From Pseudomonas sp. H3(2019) (lineage in GTDB: Bacteria > Pseudomonadota > Gammaproteobacteria > Pseudomonadales > Pseudomonadaceae): DNA of 64,000 nt. The position numbers and the translations under genes were made by a program. This document shows, in pieces, positions 34,631 to 43,120 of this stretch (position 1 is the stretch's first letter; the number at the start of each line of letters is the position of its first letter). The notes under the pieces were generated by a model. It made no database searches, was not told the origin of the DNA, and worked only from the letters and a program-made list of their open reading frames with translations. The stretch is taken from the NCBI RefSeq assembly GCF_007713465.1, contig NZ_VMSG01000011.1, positions 1 through 64,000 on the forward strand, written 5' to 3'.

Positions 34631-35490
34631 GGCGAAGACTCGCTTGTCAGTGGGGTCAGGAACCGTCGTTGCACGACGTTCACCTGTCGGGTTTGGGAGT
34701 CGATTTCCACTTCGCTGACCAGTTGCAAACGGCTTTGCCCGAAGGCCACGTCCACCGTGATCCGAAACCAGCGACTGCCCAGACCCAGGCCATGGCTGCC
34801 CAGTTCAAGCCCGGCGAGCAGAGGGTCTTCGACGAACGCCTGCACCGAGCGATACCCCTCGGCCGGACGCTGTTGCACCAACGCTCGGGCCGTTGCTTCG
34901 GTCATACCGTCGAGTGTCATCAGTTGCTGCGCCGACGCGGTATTGAGGTTCAGGCTGGCGTTCCTGGGCAGCAGGGCTACCATCGGCTGCAAACGCCGCA
35001 GCACCTCGCCGTCGACGCCCGGCCACATGCGTAATTGACTGAGGTCTGTCAGCCCGCCGAAGTGCGAGGTCGCGAGCCTTTCGAGTTCTGGATTGCGGAT
35101 CTGCAGCAGGGCCAGCAGACGTATCCAACGCTGTTGCGTGAGCGGATCGATGTGCCCGCCGGCCAGCAGTACAGAAAGGTTGAAGCGCGCGGCCAGGTCT
35201 TCGACGCGGATGTGCAGCGTCCCGCCCTCGACCTCGAACGGCGGCTTAGCCTGCGCCCACGCTTGCGCCAGGTTGACGCTGCGGGACGCTTGCATCTCGG
35301 GGTGACGCAACCGCTGCAAGGCCCAGCGTTCACCGGAAAAACCCAGTTGGCGCAGCTGCACCTGATGCAGTTGTTGCGCGGTACTTTTGACCACCAGCCG
35401 ATGGTTGCGCAGCATCCCGCCCGTCAGCAGCAGCGCCAGGCTCATGACCAACAACACACTGAGCAGCGCGACACCGCGTTGCCGACTCAT
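34627..35490 (-). CDS. gspK: type II secretion minor pseudopilin K
   Basis: 287-residue GspK: short leader MSRQRG then the hydrophobic helix VALLSVLLVMSLALLL, and helix-hairpin-helix-like repeats in the C-terminal half. The longer frame to 35616 is rejected because start 35490 overlaps the gspJ stop and gives a normal prepilin leader. As usual for GspK, residue +5 is not Glu. It caps the pseudopilus tip with GspI and GspJ. Confidence 0.85.
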   Translation of the reverse strand: MSRQRGVALLSVLLVMSLALLLTGGMLRNHRLVVKSTAQQLHQVQLRQLGFSGERWALQRLRHPEMQASRSVNLAQAWAQAKPPFEVEGGTLHIRVEDLAARFNLSVLLAGGHIDPLTQQRWIRLLALLQIRNPELERLATSHFGGLTDLSQLRMWPGVDGEVLRRLQPMVALLPRNASLNLNTASAQQLMTLDGMTEATARALVQQRPAEGYRSVQAFVEDPLLAGLELGSHGLGLGSRWFRITVDVAFGQSRLQLVSEVEIDSQTRQVNVVQRRFLTPLTSESSP

Positions 35491-36032
35491 GACGCGCTCC
35501 CGGGTAACAGCAAGACCCGGCGAATCGACTCGAAGCGCTCCGTTGAAAAGGTGATTTCCAAAGCCTTCGGCGCGGAGACTGACTTGCCGGTGCCGAGCGG
35601 TTTCTCGCTGCGCCAACCACTCAGGTCATAGAGCCGCCAACGCAATTCGCGCACCCCGGTGAGCAGTCTTTGCCGCTGCACCAACGGCTGTTCAGGGGGG
35701 TGGCTTTCACGCCACAACGTCCCCTTGTCGAGGCGATAAGTGACATTCTGCAACTCGCTACGCGGCTCATCCAACGGATTACGCCAGTTGCCGCGCTGCA
35801 ACTGCAAAACGTTTTGCTGCAGCACCATGGGCTGCGCCGTCACCTGCAAGGCATCACGCTCGATCACGGCGACGGCGCGTTGCAACGCTCGCATGTCGCG
35901 CTCATGGGATGAGCTGCTGCGTTCAGCACGGACCACGCCATCGAACAGCCGCCAGCTGGCCAGGCTAATCAAGGCGAATATCGCCATGGCGATCACCAGT
36001 TCGAGCAAGGTGAAGCCATTCTGCTTATTCAT
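35487..36032 (-). CDS. gspJ: type II secretion minor pseudopilin J
   Basis: 181-residue prepilin: MNKQNG then FTLLELVIAMAIFALISLASW. Start 36032 chosen over 36095 because the leader is then of standard length and overlaps gspI. Processed by a prepilin peptidase encoded outside this window. Confidence 0.85.
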   Translation of the reverse strand: MNKQNGFTLLELVIAMAIFALISLASWRLFDGVVRAERSSSSHERDMRALQRAVAVIERDALQVTAQPMVLQQNVLQLQRGNWRNPLDEPRSELQNVTYRLDKGTLWRESHPPEQPLVQRQRLLTGVRELRWRLYDLSGWRSEKPLGTGKSVSAPKALEITFSTERFESIRRVLLLPGSAS

Positions 36033-36423
36033 CACGGGCGTCAATCCAACCCGTCGTTCGGTGTACGACCTGATCGCTGCCTGAACGGCTGACACTGAGT
36101 TCGACCTTCAGCAAACGCGAATCGGCCACCGGGCTGATGGTCTGGCTCAGGCTCCAGTCGCGTCGGTCGAAGTGTCGGCTCAGGTATTCGTGCCCTTGAG
36201 CCGGTGCAGTCCCCAGTTGCAATTCGCTCAAGTGGTTGTCAGCCAGCCAGGTCCCACACAACTGCTCCTCCAATCGAGCATTCTGCTTGAGGGCGTATTG
36301 ACCGGCCGCCATCACTGCAGCCGCCAATGTCGCAAAGACCACCAGCGCGATCATGATTTCCAACAGGGTAAAGCCACGGTGTGTCTGGCGCGGGCGCGCA
36401 GGCTTTCGCTTTCTCTTACTCAT
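36025..36423 (-). CDS. gspI: type II secretion minor pseudopilin I
   Basis: 132-residue prepilin with a basic leader (MSKRKRKPARPRQTHRG) and FTLLEIMIALVVFATLAAAVM. ATG 36423 preferred over TTG 36426. It overlaps the gspH stop. Confidence 0.85.
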   Translation of the reverse strand: MSKRKRKPARPRQTHRGFTLLEIMIALVVFATLAAAVMAAGQYALKQNARLEEQLCGTWLADNHLSELQLGTAPAQGHEYLSRHFDRRDWSLSQTISPVADSRLLKVELSVSRSGSDQVVHRTTGWIDARDE

Positions 36424-36883
36424 CAAGGGCCGCCTCGTTCAAACCATCACTGGAGAGGCTGATCAACGACTGCTGATCCGCTTGCAGGTGCAAGGTGAAC
36501 GCACTGCTTTCATCACTGCTGAGCAACACCAGATGCGGTTGGCCGGGACGCCCCGCAAGCGTCGACGCTTGACCGGATTGCTCCAGGCGTAGCTGCAAGC
36601 CTTCCGGTAAACGATAAGCGCGGCCCGCCGGGCGCCAGTCCTGGCCATAGAGACCCAGCACCTGATAACCCCCGGGCTCCAGCCGAAGGCCATACTCGCG
36701 CCCCTCGAGCACGGCCTGCTCACGTAGCGCCTGCAACAGCTGGATCAAACCGTTGGCCTCCTGCCGGGCCAGACGTGCCGGGTGATTGCCGATGGCCAGA
36801 CCCGCCATGCCCAGCAGCACACCGATCAGCACCATGACCACCATCAACTCCAATAGAGTGAAACCCCGGCACGCCTGACGCAT
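36416..36883 (-). CDS. gspH: type II secretion minor pseudopilin H
   Basis: 155-residue prepilin: MRQACRG then FTLLELMVVMVLIGVLLGM and a beta-rich C-terminal domain. It follows gspG by 3 bases. Confidence 0.85.
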   Translation of the reverse strand: MRQACRGFTLLELMVVMVLIGVLLGMAGLAIGNHPARLARQEANGLIQLLQALREQAVLEGREYGLRLEPGGYQVLGLYGQDWRPAGRAYRLPEGLQLRLEQSGQASTLAGRPGQPHLVLLSSDESSAFTLHLQADQQSLISLSSDGLNEAALDE

Positions 36884-36886
36884 CGG

Positions 36887-37342
36887 TCAATCTCCCCAGT
36901 TGCCGATGTCTGTTCCATAGCCTTCGCCACCGGACACACCATCAGCACCGAAGGAATAAAGGTCATAGCCGCCATCGGTCGAATTCACGCCAGGATTGAG
37001 GTACTGATACGGCGTTCCCCAGGGGTCCACCGGCAGGCTTTTGAGATAACCCTGCGGACTCCAGTTTTTCGGCACCGGTGCGCCCAGCGGCCGTTTGACC
37101 AACGCTTCCAGCCCTTGTTGGGTGGAGGGGTAGCTGAAGTTGTCGAGGCGGTACATTTCAAGGCTGGTGGAGATCGCCAGAATGTCGGTGCGGGCCGCGG
37201 TGACCTTGGCCTGATCGGGCCGGCTCATGAACTGCGGTACGACGATGGCGCCAAGCACGCCGATGATGACCACTACCACCATGATTTCGATCAAGGTAAA
37301 GCCACGCTGATGCTTGGCTGAAATGTTACGGACAGGATTCAT
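36887..37342 (-). CDS. gspG: type II secretion major pseudopilin G
   Basis: 151-residue major pseudopilin: leader ending HQRG, then FTLIEIMVVVVIIGVLGAIVVP, and the GspG signature region (YRLDNFSYPSTQQGLEALV, WGTPYQYLNPG, DGGYDLYSFGADG) with calcium-binding Asp residues. It forms the pseudopilus piston. Confidence 0.95.
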   Translation of the reverse strand: MNPVRNISAKHQRGFTLIEIMVVVVIIGVLGAIVVPQFMSRPDQAKVTAARTDILAISTSLEMYRLDNFSYPSTQQGLEALVKRPLGAPVPKNWSPQGYLKSLPVDPWGTPYQYLNPGVNSTDGGYDLYSFGADGVSGGEGYGTDIGNWGD

Positions 37343-37345
37343 CGA

Positions 37346-38557
37346 TCAACTCACCAGTTGGTTCAGGCTAAGAATGGGTAAAAGAATGGCCATGACGATC
37401 AGCAGCACGACACCGCCCATCAGCACCAGCATGACCGGTTCGAACAGACTCACGACCAGCGCGATGCGCGCTGCCAGGGTCTTTTCCTGCTGCTCGGCGG
37501 CCCGCGCCAGCATGCTGTCGAGTTCACCGGCACGCTCGCCACTGGCAATCAGGTGCAACATCATTGGTGGTATATCGCCGCCCTGCTCCAGGCCATGAGT
37601 CAGGGTGCCGCCCTCGCGTACCGAGCGCGCAACGTCGCGCATACGCCTGCGAATCGTCAGGTTGCCAATCACGGCTGCAGCAATTTCCAGGGCATCGACC
37701 AACGGCACCGCGCTCTTGCCGAGGATCGCCAGGGTGCTGGCAAAACGCGCCGCCTCCATGGCCCGCACCACCCCGCTCAGCAACGGCAAGCGCAGCACCA
37801 GTGCGTGCCAGCGCACTCGCAGGGGTGGCTGGAGCAAGGCCCAGCGTCCCAGTAATGCCAATACCGACAACAGCCCCGACAGGATCAGGCCATGACTGCG
37901 CAGACTGTCACTGATCAGGATCATGCCCCGGGTCAACAGCGGTAAAGGTTGACCGCTGTCGACGAAAATCTTCACCACATCAGGCACCACATAGCCGAGC
38001 AGGAAACCGACGATGGCCAATGAAGCGAACATCAGGATCATCGGGTACACCAGCGCCAGCTGAATCCGCTGGCGCGATGTCTGACGGGCCTCTGTGTACG
38101 CCGCCAACTGTTCAAGCACATGACCCAGATGCCCGGAGCGCTCGCCCGCTGCGATGGTGGCGCGAAACAGTTCGGGGAACGCACGGGGAAATCCACCCAG
38201 CGCCGCCGCCAGTGCATAACCTTCCATCACCCGCGCTCGCACCGCTGAGAGCAAGGCGTTGACCTTGCGCTTTTCGCTCTGTGCCGCAACGGCTCGCAAG
38301 GCCTCTTCGAGGGGCAGACCGGCCTGAATCAGCGTGGATAACTGCAACGTCAGCAGCGCCAGTTCGCCGGAACTCAGCTTTATGGCATTCGCAAAAATCC
38401 CACCCCGAGCCCCCTGAAACTTCGCCTCGTCGACATGACTGGGTAACAAACCTCGCTCACGCAACAGTTGCCGGGCATGCCGTGGGCTATCGGCCTCCAG
38501 CACACCTCGGGACTGACGGCCACTGCGGTCCTGGGCACGGTATTCGAATCCCGGCAC
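37346..38557 (-). CDS. gspF: type II secretion inner-membrane platform protein F
   Basis: 403-residue GspF with two repeated cytoplasmic helical domains and three membrane helices (about 165-195, 215-235, 370-395). It starts with GTG 38557; AGGAGG upstream is a strong ribosome site. Confidence 0.9.
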   Translation of the reverse strand: MPGFEYRAQDRSGRQSRGVLEADSPRHARQLLRERGLLPSHVDEAKFQGARGGIFANAIKLSSGELALLTLQLSTLIQAGLPLEEALRAVAAQSEKRKVNALLSAVRARVMEGYALAAALGGFPRAFPELFRATIAAGERSGHLGHVLEQLAAYTEARQTSRQRIQLALVYPMILMFASLAIVGFLLGYVVPDVVKIFVDSGQPLPLLTRGMILISDSLRSHGLILSGLLSVLALLGRWALLQPPLRVRWHALVLRLPLLSGVVRAMEAARFASTLAILGKSAVPLVDALEIAAAVIGNLTIRRRMRDVARSVREGGTLTHGLEQGGDIPPMMLHLIASGERAGELDSMLARAAEQQEKTLAARIALVVSLFEPVMLVLMGGVVLLIVMAILLPILSLNQLVS

Positions 38558-38560
38558 CGG

Positions 38561-40042
38561 CTAGTCCTCCTGGCTGACGCGCAGCAATTCATCGAGACTG
38601 GTGACACCCTCAAGCACCAGCCGCTGACCATCCTGAAACAGGCTACGCGACAGCGTCCGTGCCTCGTCCGCCAACGCCTGTTCACTGGCGCCCTGATGAA
38701 CCAGCGCGGACAGCGTCGGAGTTATGCTGATCAACTCGTACATGCCGACCCGCCCCCGGTAGCCCTGTTGGCATCGGGCGCATCCGTTGGCCTTGAATAG
38801 CTGCACAGTATGGTCGCCGGCAACGCCCAGGCTGTGGCAGTCGACAGCATCCGCTTCATAGGCTTGCTTGCAGTGTGGACAGAGGGTTCGCAACAAGCGC
38901 TGGGCGAGTACACCGATCAGCGACGACGCCAACAAGTAGGCGTCGACGCCCATGTCCAGCAACCGGGTGACCGCACCGACCGCGCTGTTGGTGTGCAAGG
39001 TCGATAACACCAGGTGCCCGGTCAACGACGCCTGCACGGCAATTTCGGCGGTTTCCCGATCCCGGATTTCACCGACCATCACCACATCCGGGTCCTGCCG
39101 CAGAATCGCCCGCAGGCCTCGGGCGAACGTCATTTCGACCTTTGGATTGACCGGCGTCTGGCCAATCCCCGGCAAGTGATACTCGATCGGATCCTCCACC
39201 GTGAGGATATTGCGCGTCTGGTCGTTGAGACTGGCCAGCGCCGCATACAGGCTGGTGGTCTTGCCGGAGCCGGTGGGGCCGGTCACCAGGAAAATCCCGT
39301 GGGGCCTGCCAAGAATCCGCTGAAAGCGCGCCAGGGTGTCGGGCGGCATGCCCAGGCGCTGCAAGTCGAGGCGTCCGGCTTGCTTGTCGAGCAGTCGCAA
39401 CACCACTCGCTCGCCGTGAGCCGACGGCAGAGTCGAGACCCGCACATCCACCTCATGCCCGGCCAGGCGCAGCGCAATGCGACCGTCCTGCGGCACGCGC
39501 TTCTCAGCGATATCGAGGCGAGCCATGACCTTGATCCGTGACACCAGCAAATTGGCCAACTCACGCCGGGGTCTGAGCACTTCACGCAATTGCCCATCCA
39601 CCCGCATGCGCACCAACAGGTACTGCTCGAAGGTTTCCAGGTGAACATCCGAGGCTTTCTCGCGCACCGCTTCACTGAGCAACGCATTGATCAGCCGGAT
39701 GATCGGCGCATCACCTTCCTGTTCGAGCAGGTCGGCGGTCTGCGGCAATTGATCGGCCAGGCTCAACAGATCGAGCTCTTCGTCCAGCCCCTGGGCGACC
39801 TGTTCGGCGGCGCTCTGACCTACGCCGTAAGCGCTCGCCAGCCGTGTCGCGAACGTCGCAGGCTCAAGGACCTGAACAGGCAGATCTCGCCCCGTCACAC
39901 GCCGAACTTCCGCCAGGGTGGTCAGCGGCGTATCGCTGCGGATCGACAGGCTCAACGCCTCGCCCGAACCTTCCAGCAACACCCCTAAACGCCGGGCGAA
40001 ACCGAATGGCAGCTGTTCGCTGTACCCCGTCAGACTCGTCAT
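38561..40042 (-). CDS. gspE: type II secretion ATPase E
   Basis: 493-residue secretion ATPase: N-terminal GspE domain (1 to about 120), Walker A GPTGSGKT (255-262), Asp box, Walker B VVMVGEIRDRET, His box, and the zinc tetracysteine C388/C391/C421/C424 typical of GspE rather than PilT. It powers pseudopilus assembly. Confidence 0.95.
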   Translation of the reverse strand: MTSLTGYSEQLPFGFARRLGVLLEGSGEALSLSIRSDTPLTTLAEVRRVTGRDLPVQVLEPATFATRLASAYGVGQSAAEQVAQGLDEELDLLSLADQLPQTADLLEQEGDAPIIRLINALLSEAVREKASDVHLETFEQYLLVRMRVDGQLREVLRPRRELANLLVSRIKVMARLDIAEKRVPQDGRIALRLAGHEVDVRVSTLPSAHGERVVLRLLDKQAGRLDLQRLGMPPDTLARFQRILGRPHGIFLVTGPTGSGKTTSLYAALASLNDQTRNILTVEDPIEYHLPGIGQTPVNPKVEMTFARGLRAILRQDPDVVMVGEIRDRETAEIAVQASLTGHLVLSTLHTNSAVGAVTRLLDMGVDAYLLASSLIGVLAQRLLRTLCPHCKQAYEADAVDCHSLGVAGDHTVQLFKANGCARCQQGYRGRVGMYELISITPTLSALVHQGASEQALADEARTLSRSLFQDGQRLVLEGVTSLDELLRVSQED

Positions 40043-41937
40043 GGGGCGCGGCGCTCACGAGACTCGTCGAACAGCTGATGCGGATCATCGGGCAGTAACA
40101 ACGAATGGTTCTGTCGAGCCGTCGGCTGACTCAGATCCCGCAGGGCCTTGTAGCGGTCCTCGCTGATTTCGGCGATATCCTGTCGGGTGCGCACGATGGT
40201 CGGGCGCAGAAACACCATCAGGTTGCTTTTGGTCTGAGTGTCTTTCGTCCAACGAAACAGCGCGCCGAGATAAGGAATGCTGCGCAACAACGGTACCCCG
40301 CTTTCCTGGGTCCGAACGCTGTCCTTGATGAGACCGCCGATGACGATGATCTCGCCATCATTGGCGAGGATCGTGCTCTTGAGGGCGCGCTTGTTGGTAA
40401 TCAGGTCGGAAGAGTCCACGCCAGACACCGAAGGCGCGATGTCGGAGATCTCCTGTTCGACCTCCAGGCGCAGGATCGAACCTTCGTTGATGTGCGGGCG
40501 GATCTTCAGGCTGATCCCGACATCCTTGCGCTCAACCGTGGTGAAGGGGTTGTCTGCGCCACTGCTGTTGGTGGCATAGGAGCCGGTCTTGAACGGTACG
40601 TTCTGGCCGACGATGATTTCCGCTTCCTGGTTGTCCAGGGTCAGCAGGCTCGGCGTCGACAGCAGGTTGCTGCGGCTGTTGCTGGCCAGAGCTGAAATCA
40701 GTGCGCCAAAATTGCCGCCACCGAGCCGCAGGAGCGAGCCTTCCGGGGCTGGATTCTTGTCGTCGAAATTGAACCCATCGAGCACCGGAACCCCGCTGCC
40801 GGGGAAGTTGATGATCCCTTTCGCATCACCACTGTCCAGCCCCCATTGCACACCGAGCGCTTCGACGATGTCGCCGGAAATCTCCACGATGGCGGCGTGA
40901 ATCAGTACCTGGGCACGCGGTTGATCAAGCTCGCGAACGATGTTCTCCAGGGTTCGCAATTGCGCCGGATCAGCAAATATCACCAATGCATTCTGGCGCT
41001 CGTCGGCCTTTACCATTACCGGCGTGGCCGACATCGGCTCTTTTGAACCGCTGCCACCTGACGGTGCCTTGAACCCCTGCCCCAGCGCATCCAACACCTC
41101 GGCCAGTTGCTTGGCATCGCTGTGGTGCAAACGAATCACCCGGGCATTATCCAGTTTGCTTGTCGCCGGAATGTCCAGTGAACCGGCCAGTTGGACCAGG
41201 CGTTCGCGCGCTGCCGCCGGCCCGACAACCACCAGGCGATTGACCCGGGGGTCGGCAATCACCAGGCTCCCGGCCTCGGCTCCCGACTTGCCCAGTGACG
41301 CTTCCATCACCTTGGCGATATCCGCCGCCAGGCCATGGCGTAGCGTCACGATGGTATGAGCATTTTTCGTCCCGGAATCGAGTTGGCGTACCACTTGCCC
41401 AATCCGCCGGACATTGCTCGCCGTGTCGGTGACCACCAGCGCATTGGCCGAGACGGACGGGCCGACATAACCGTTGGTCGACACCAGTGGCCGCACCAGT
41501 CCGGCCAGATCGGCAGCTGAGCTTGCGCCGAGTGCAATCACTTCGGTCACGAACTGCCCATCGCGAGACGTTCGCGAATCCCCCTGACTGGCGCGGGTCT
41601 TGGCCTCCGCCACGGGCGTGATCAGTATTCGGTCGCCCTGATCGATCACCGTGAAGTTATGGGCATCGAGCACCGAATAAAACAGCCGTCGGACGCCCTC
41701 GCGATCCAGCGCTTGCCTGGACATCACCGTGATTCGCCCTTGAACCCTGGGGTCGAGGATCACTGTCGAACCCAAAATCGACGATATCTCATCAATGATG
41801 TCCCGCAGCTCAGCATTGTTCATCGCCAGTTGCCAGCGCTGTTCCTCGGCGGCTACCCAACCCGGGAACAGCAGGACTGTAATGGCCAGGGCGCGCAGCA
41901 GTGCACCAGAGGTGCCAAAACAATTCGAGCGGTTCAT
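40039..41937 (-). CDS. gspD: type II secretion secretin D
   Basis: 632-residue outer-membrane secretin with a signal peptide (cleavage near VAA-EEQ), N0-N3 ring domains (NNAELRDIIDEISSILG; repeated VIALGASSAADL, RHGLAADI, RLHHSDAKQL), then the C-domain with VPFKTGS, VGISLKIRPHI and GGLIKDS. No C-terminal S-domain binding segment for a pilotin can be identified with certainty. Confidence 0.95.
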   Translation of the reverse strand: MNRSNCFGTSGALLRALAITVLLFPGWVAAEEQRWQLAMNNAELRDIIDEISSILGSTVILDPRVQGRITVMSRQALDREGVRRLFYSVLDAHNFTVIDQGDRILITPVAEAKTRASQGDSRTSRDGQFVTEVIALGASSAADLAGLVRPLVSTNGYVGPSVSANALVVTDTASNVRRIGQVVRQLDSGTKNAHTIVTLRHGLAADIAKVMEASLGKSGAEAGSLVIADPRVNRLVVVGPAAARERLVQLAGSLDIPATSKLDNARVIRLHHSDAKQLAEVLDALGQGFKAPSGGSGSKEPMSATPVMVKADERQNALVIFADPAQLRTLENIVRELDQPRAQVLIHAAIVEISGDIVEALGVQWGLDSGDAKGIINFPGSGVPVLDGFNFDDKNPAPEGSLLRLGGGNFGALISALASNSRSNLLSTPSLLTLDNQEAEIIVGQNVPFKTGSYATNSSGADNPFTTVERKDVGISLKIRPHINEGSILRLEVEQEISDIAPSVSGVDSSDLITNKRALKSTILANDGEIIVIGGLIKDSVRTQESGVPLLRSIPYLGALFRWTKDTQTKSNLMVFLRPTIVRTRQDIAEISEDRYKALRDLSQPTARQNHSLLLPDDPHQLFDESRERRAP

Positions 41938-42504
41938 TCAATGACTCTGTGGTGAATCGGCGGTTGGCCGAAGGTGAATAAGAGCAGGCACAGGGACGGA
42001 TCCGCCGTCTGTAGGCTTGATTGTCAACAAGGTGCGTTCGGTAGTGGGTTGCAGGGCCAGCAACTCCTCGCGACCTTTGCGCCACAGCACCACCCTGGAC
42101 ACTTCAACCCGCCGCAGTACGCTGCCTCCCGGCAAGCTGTCGCCAACCTGATACAGACGTTCACCATCAGCCCCCGCCAGCAACGCCCGCGAAAGCCCGG
42201 TGCTGGAGACAAAACTGGCGCGTAAGGTCAGCGCTTCAGCACTGCGCACCACTTCCGTTTGCGCGGCCAGCCCCATCACCGTAGCGATCGCGTCAGGGTT
42301 GAACTCGGGCATCGGCTGCGTATCCGGTGGCAGCGGTACCGGCCGTTCAGATTGCACAAGCAGCTCATCGCGCAACGTCTGTTCGTTGGCGAACAAGTAA
42401 ACGCCATACCCCAGCGGCAATACCCACAGGACGGCCCCAAGCAGCGTTGGCCAGCGTGTGGACACTGCCGTTAATAAAGACATCAGCGTCAATGACCTGC
42501 CCAT
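41938..42504 (-). CDS. gspC: type II secretion protein C
   Basis: 188-residue protein: a membrane helix (about 20-38) and a homology region containing ALTLRASFVSSTGLSRALLA and YQVGDSLPGGSVLRRVEVSRVVL. It lacks a PDZ or coiled coil at the C-terminus, as in short GspC proteins. It follows the cytochrome gene directly (TGA then ATG), so they are translationally coupled. An internal ATG (Met8) is an alternative start. Confidence 0.8.
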   Translation of the reverse strand: MGRSLTLMSLLTAVSTRWPTLLGAVLWVLPLGYGVYLFANEQTLRDELLVQSERPVPLPPDTQPMPEFNPDAIATVMGLAAQTEVVRSAEALTLRASFVSSTGLSRALLAGADGERLYQVGDSLPGGSVLRRVEVSRVVLWRKGREELLALQPTTERTLLTIKPTDGGSVPVPALIHLRPTADSPQSH

Positions 42505-43023
42505 TCAACGGTGAAACCACATGTTTACAAGCACACGGCGTCCCGATACTTCATGTTTGATGACAGCGGTAATGTGCAAGGCAATCATCACCGCCAGTGC
42601 AATACACGCCCAAACATGAACATTCATAAATACTGAAGTCCAGTAAGGGTCCTCCAAAGGCTGGGGAATAGATAAAAAATCGAAAACATTAATGCCACGA
42701 TCCATCATTAATATGCCCGTCACCAGCACCACACTAACGACCAGATATATAAGCCCATGCACACATGACGCCAGCGCTTCGATGAATGTCCTCTGTTTCG
42801 TAGTATCAGAACGACGTCGACGCAAAGAAAGATAGAGCCTTAAAGCAAAAAATGGCAAAAACGCTGTTGTCAGTGACACATTAACAAATGCTACCCACTC
42901 CTTGACCGATACTGCCACCTCAAACAGTGACACATAAAAACCACTGACAAGTGCCCAGACAATAATGACAGCTGAAAGCCAATGCAGAAATTTCTGCACC
43001 CCCGTATACGATGAAGTTTTCAT
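42505..43023 (-). CDS. cytochrome b561 family protein
   Basis: 172-residue four-helix membrane cytochrome of the CybB/b561 type with paired His residues as likely haem ligands (H14 in FLHWL, a His in CVHGLIY, and VHVWACIALAVMIALHITAV). Such proteins pass electrons from quinol across the inner membrane. It lies between the LPMO gene and gspC, same strand, stop adjoining the gspC start. It is AT-richer than the gsp genes. It could feed electrons to the secreted LPMO's copper site or to a periplasmic mediator; this is inferred only from context. Confidence 0.8.
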   Translation of the reverse strand: MKTSSYTGVQKFLHWLSAVIIVWALVSGFYVSLFEVAVSVKEWVAFVNVSLTTAFLPFFALRLYLSLRRRRSDTTKQRTFIEALASCVHGLIYLVVSVVLVTGILMMDRGINVFDFLSIPQPLEDPYWTSVFMNVHVWACIALAVMIALHITAVIKHEVSGRRVLVNMWFHR

Positions 43024-43074
43024 TCAAGCAACATCACTCAATAACATCGATAACACATAAGTGAACCCACCACT

Positions 43075-43103
43075 CCAGGCAATCAAGCATCAGGATTGCC
43101 CGG
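43075..43103 (-). terminator. hairpin between LPMO and cytochrome b561 genes
   Basis: Stem CCGGGCAATC / GATTGCCTGG on the minus strand, directly after the LPMO stop, with no clear T-run. It may attenuate rather than block read-through to the cytochrome and T2SS genes. Confidence 0.45.
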
Positions 43104-43120
43104 AGCAGTGTCAGATCAAC

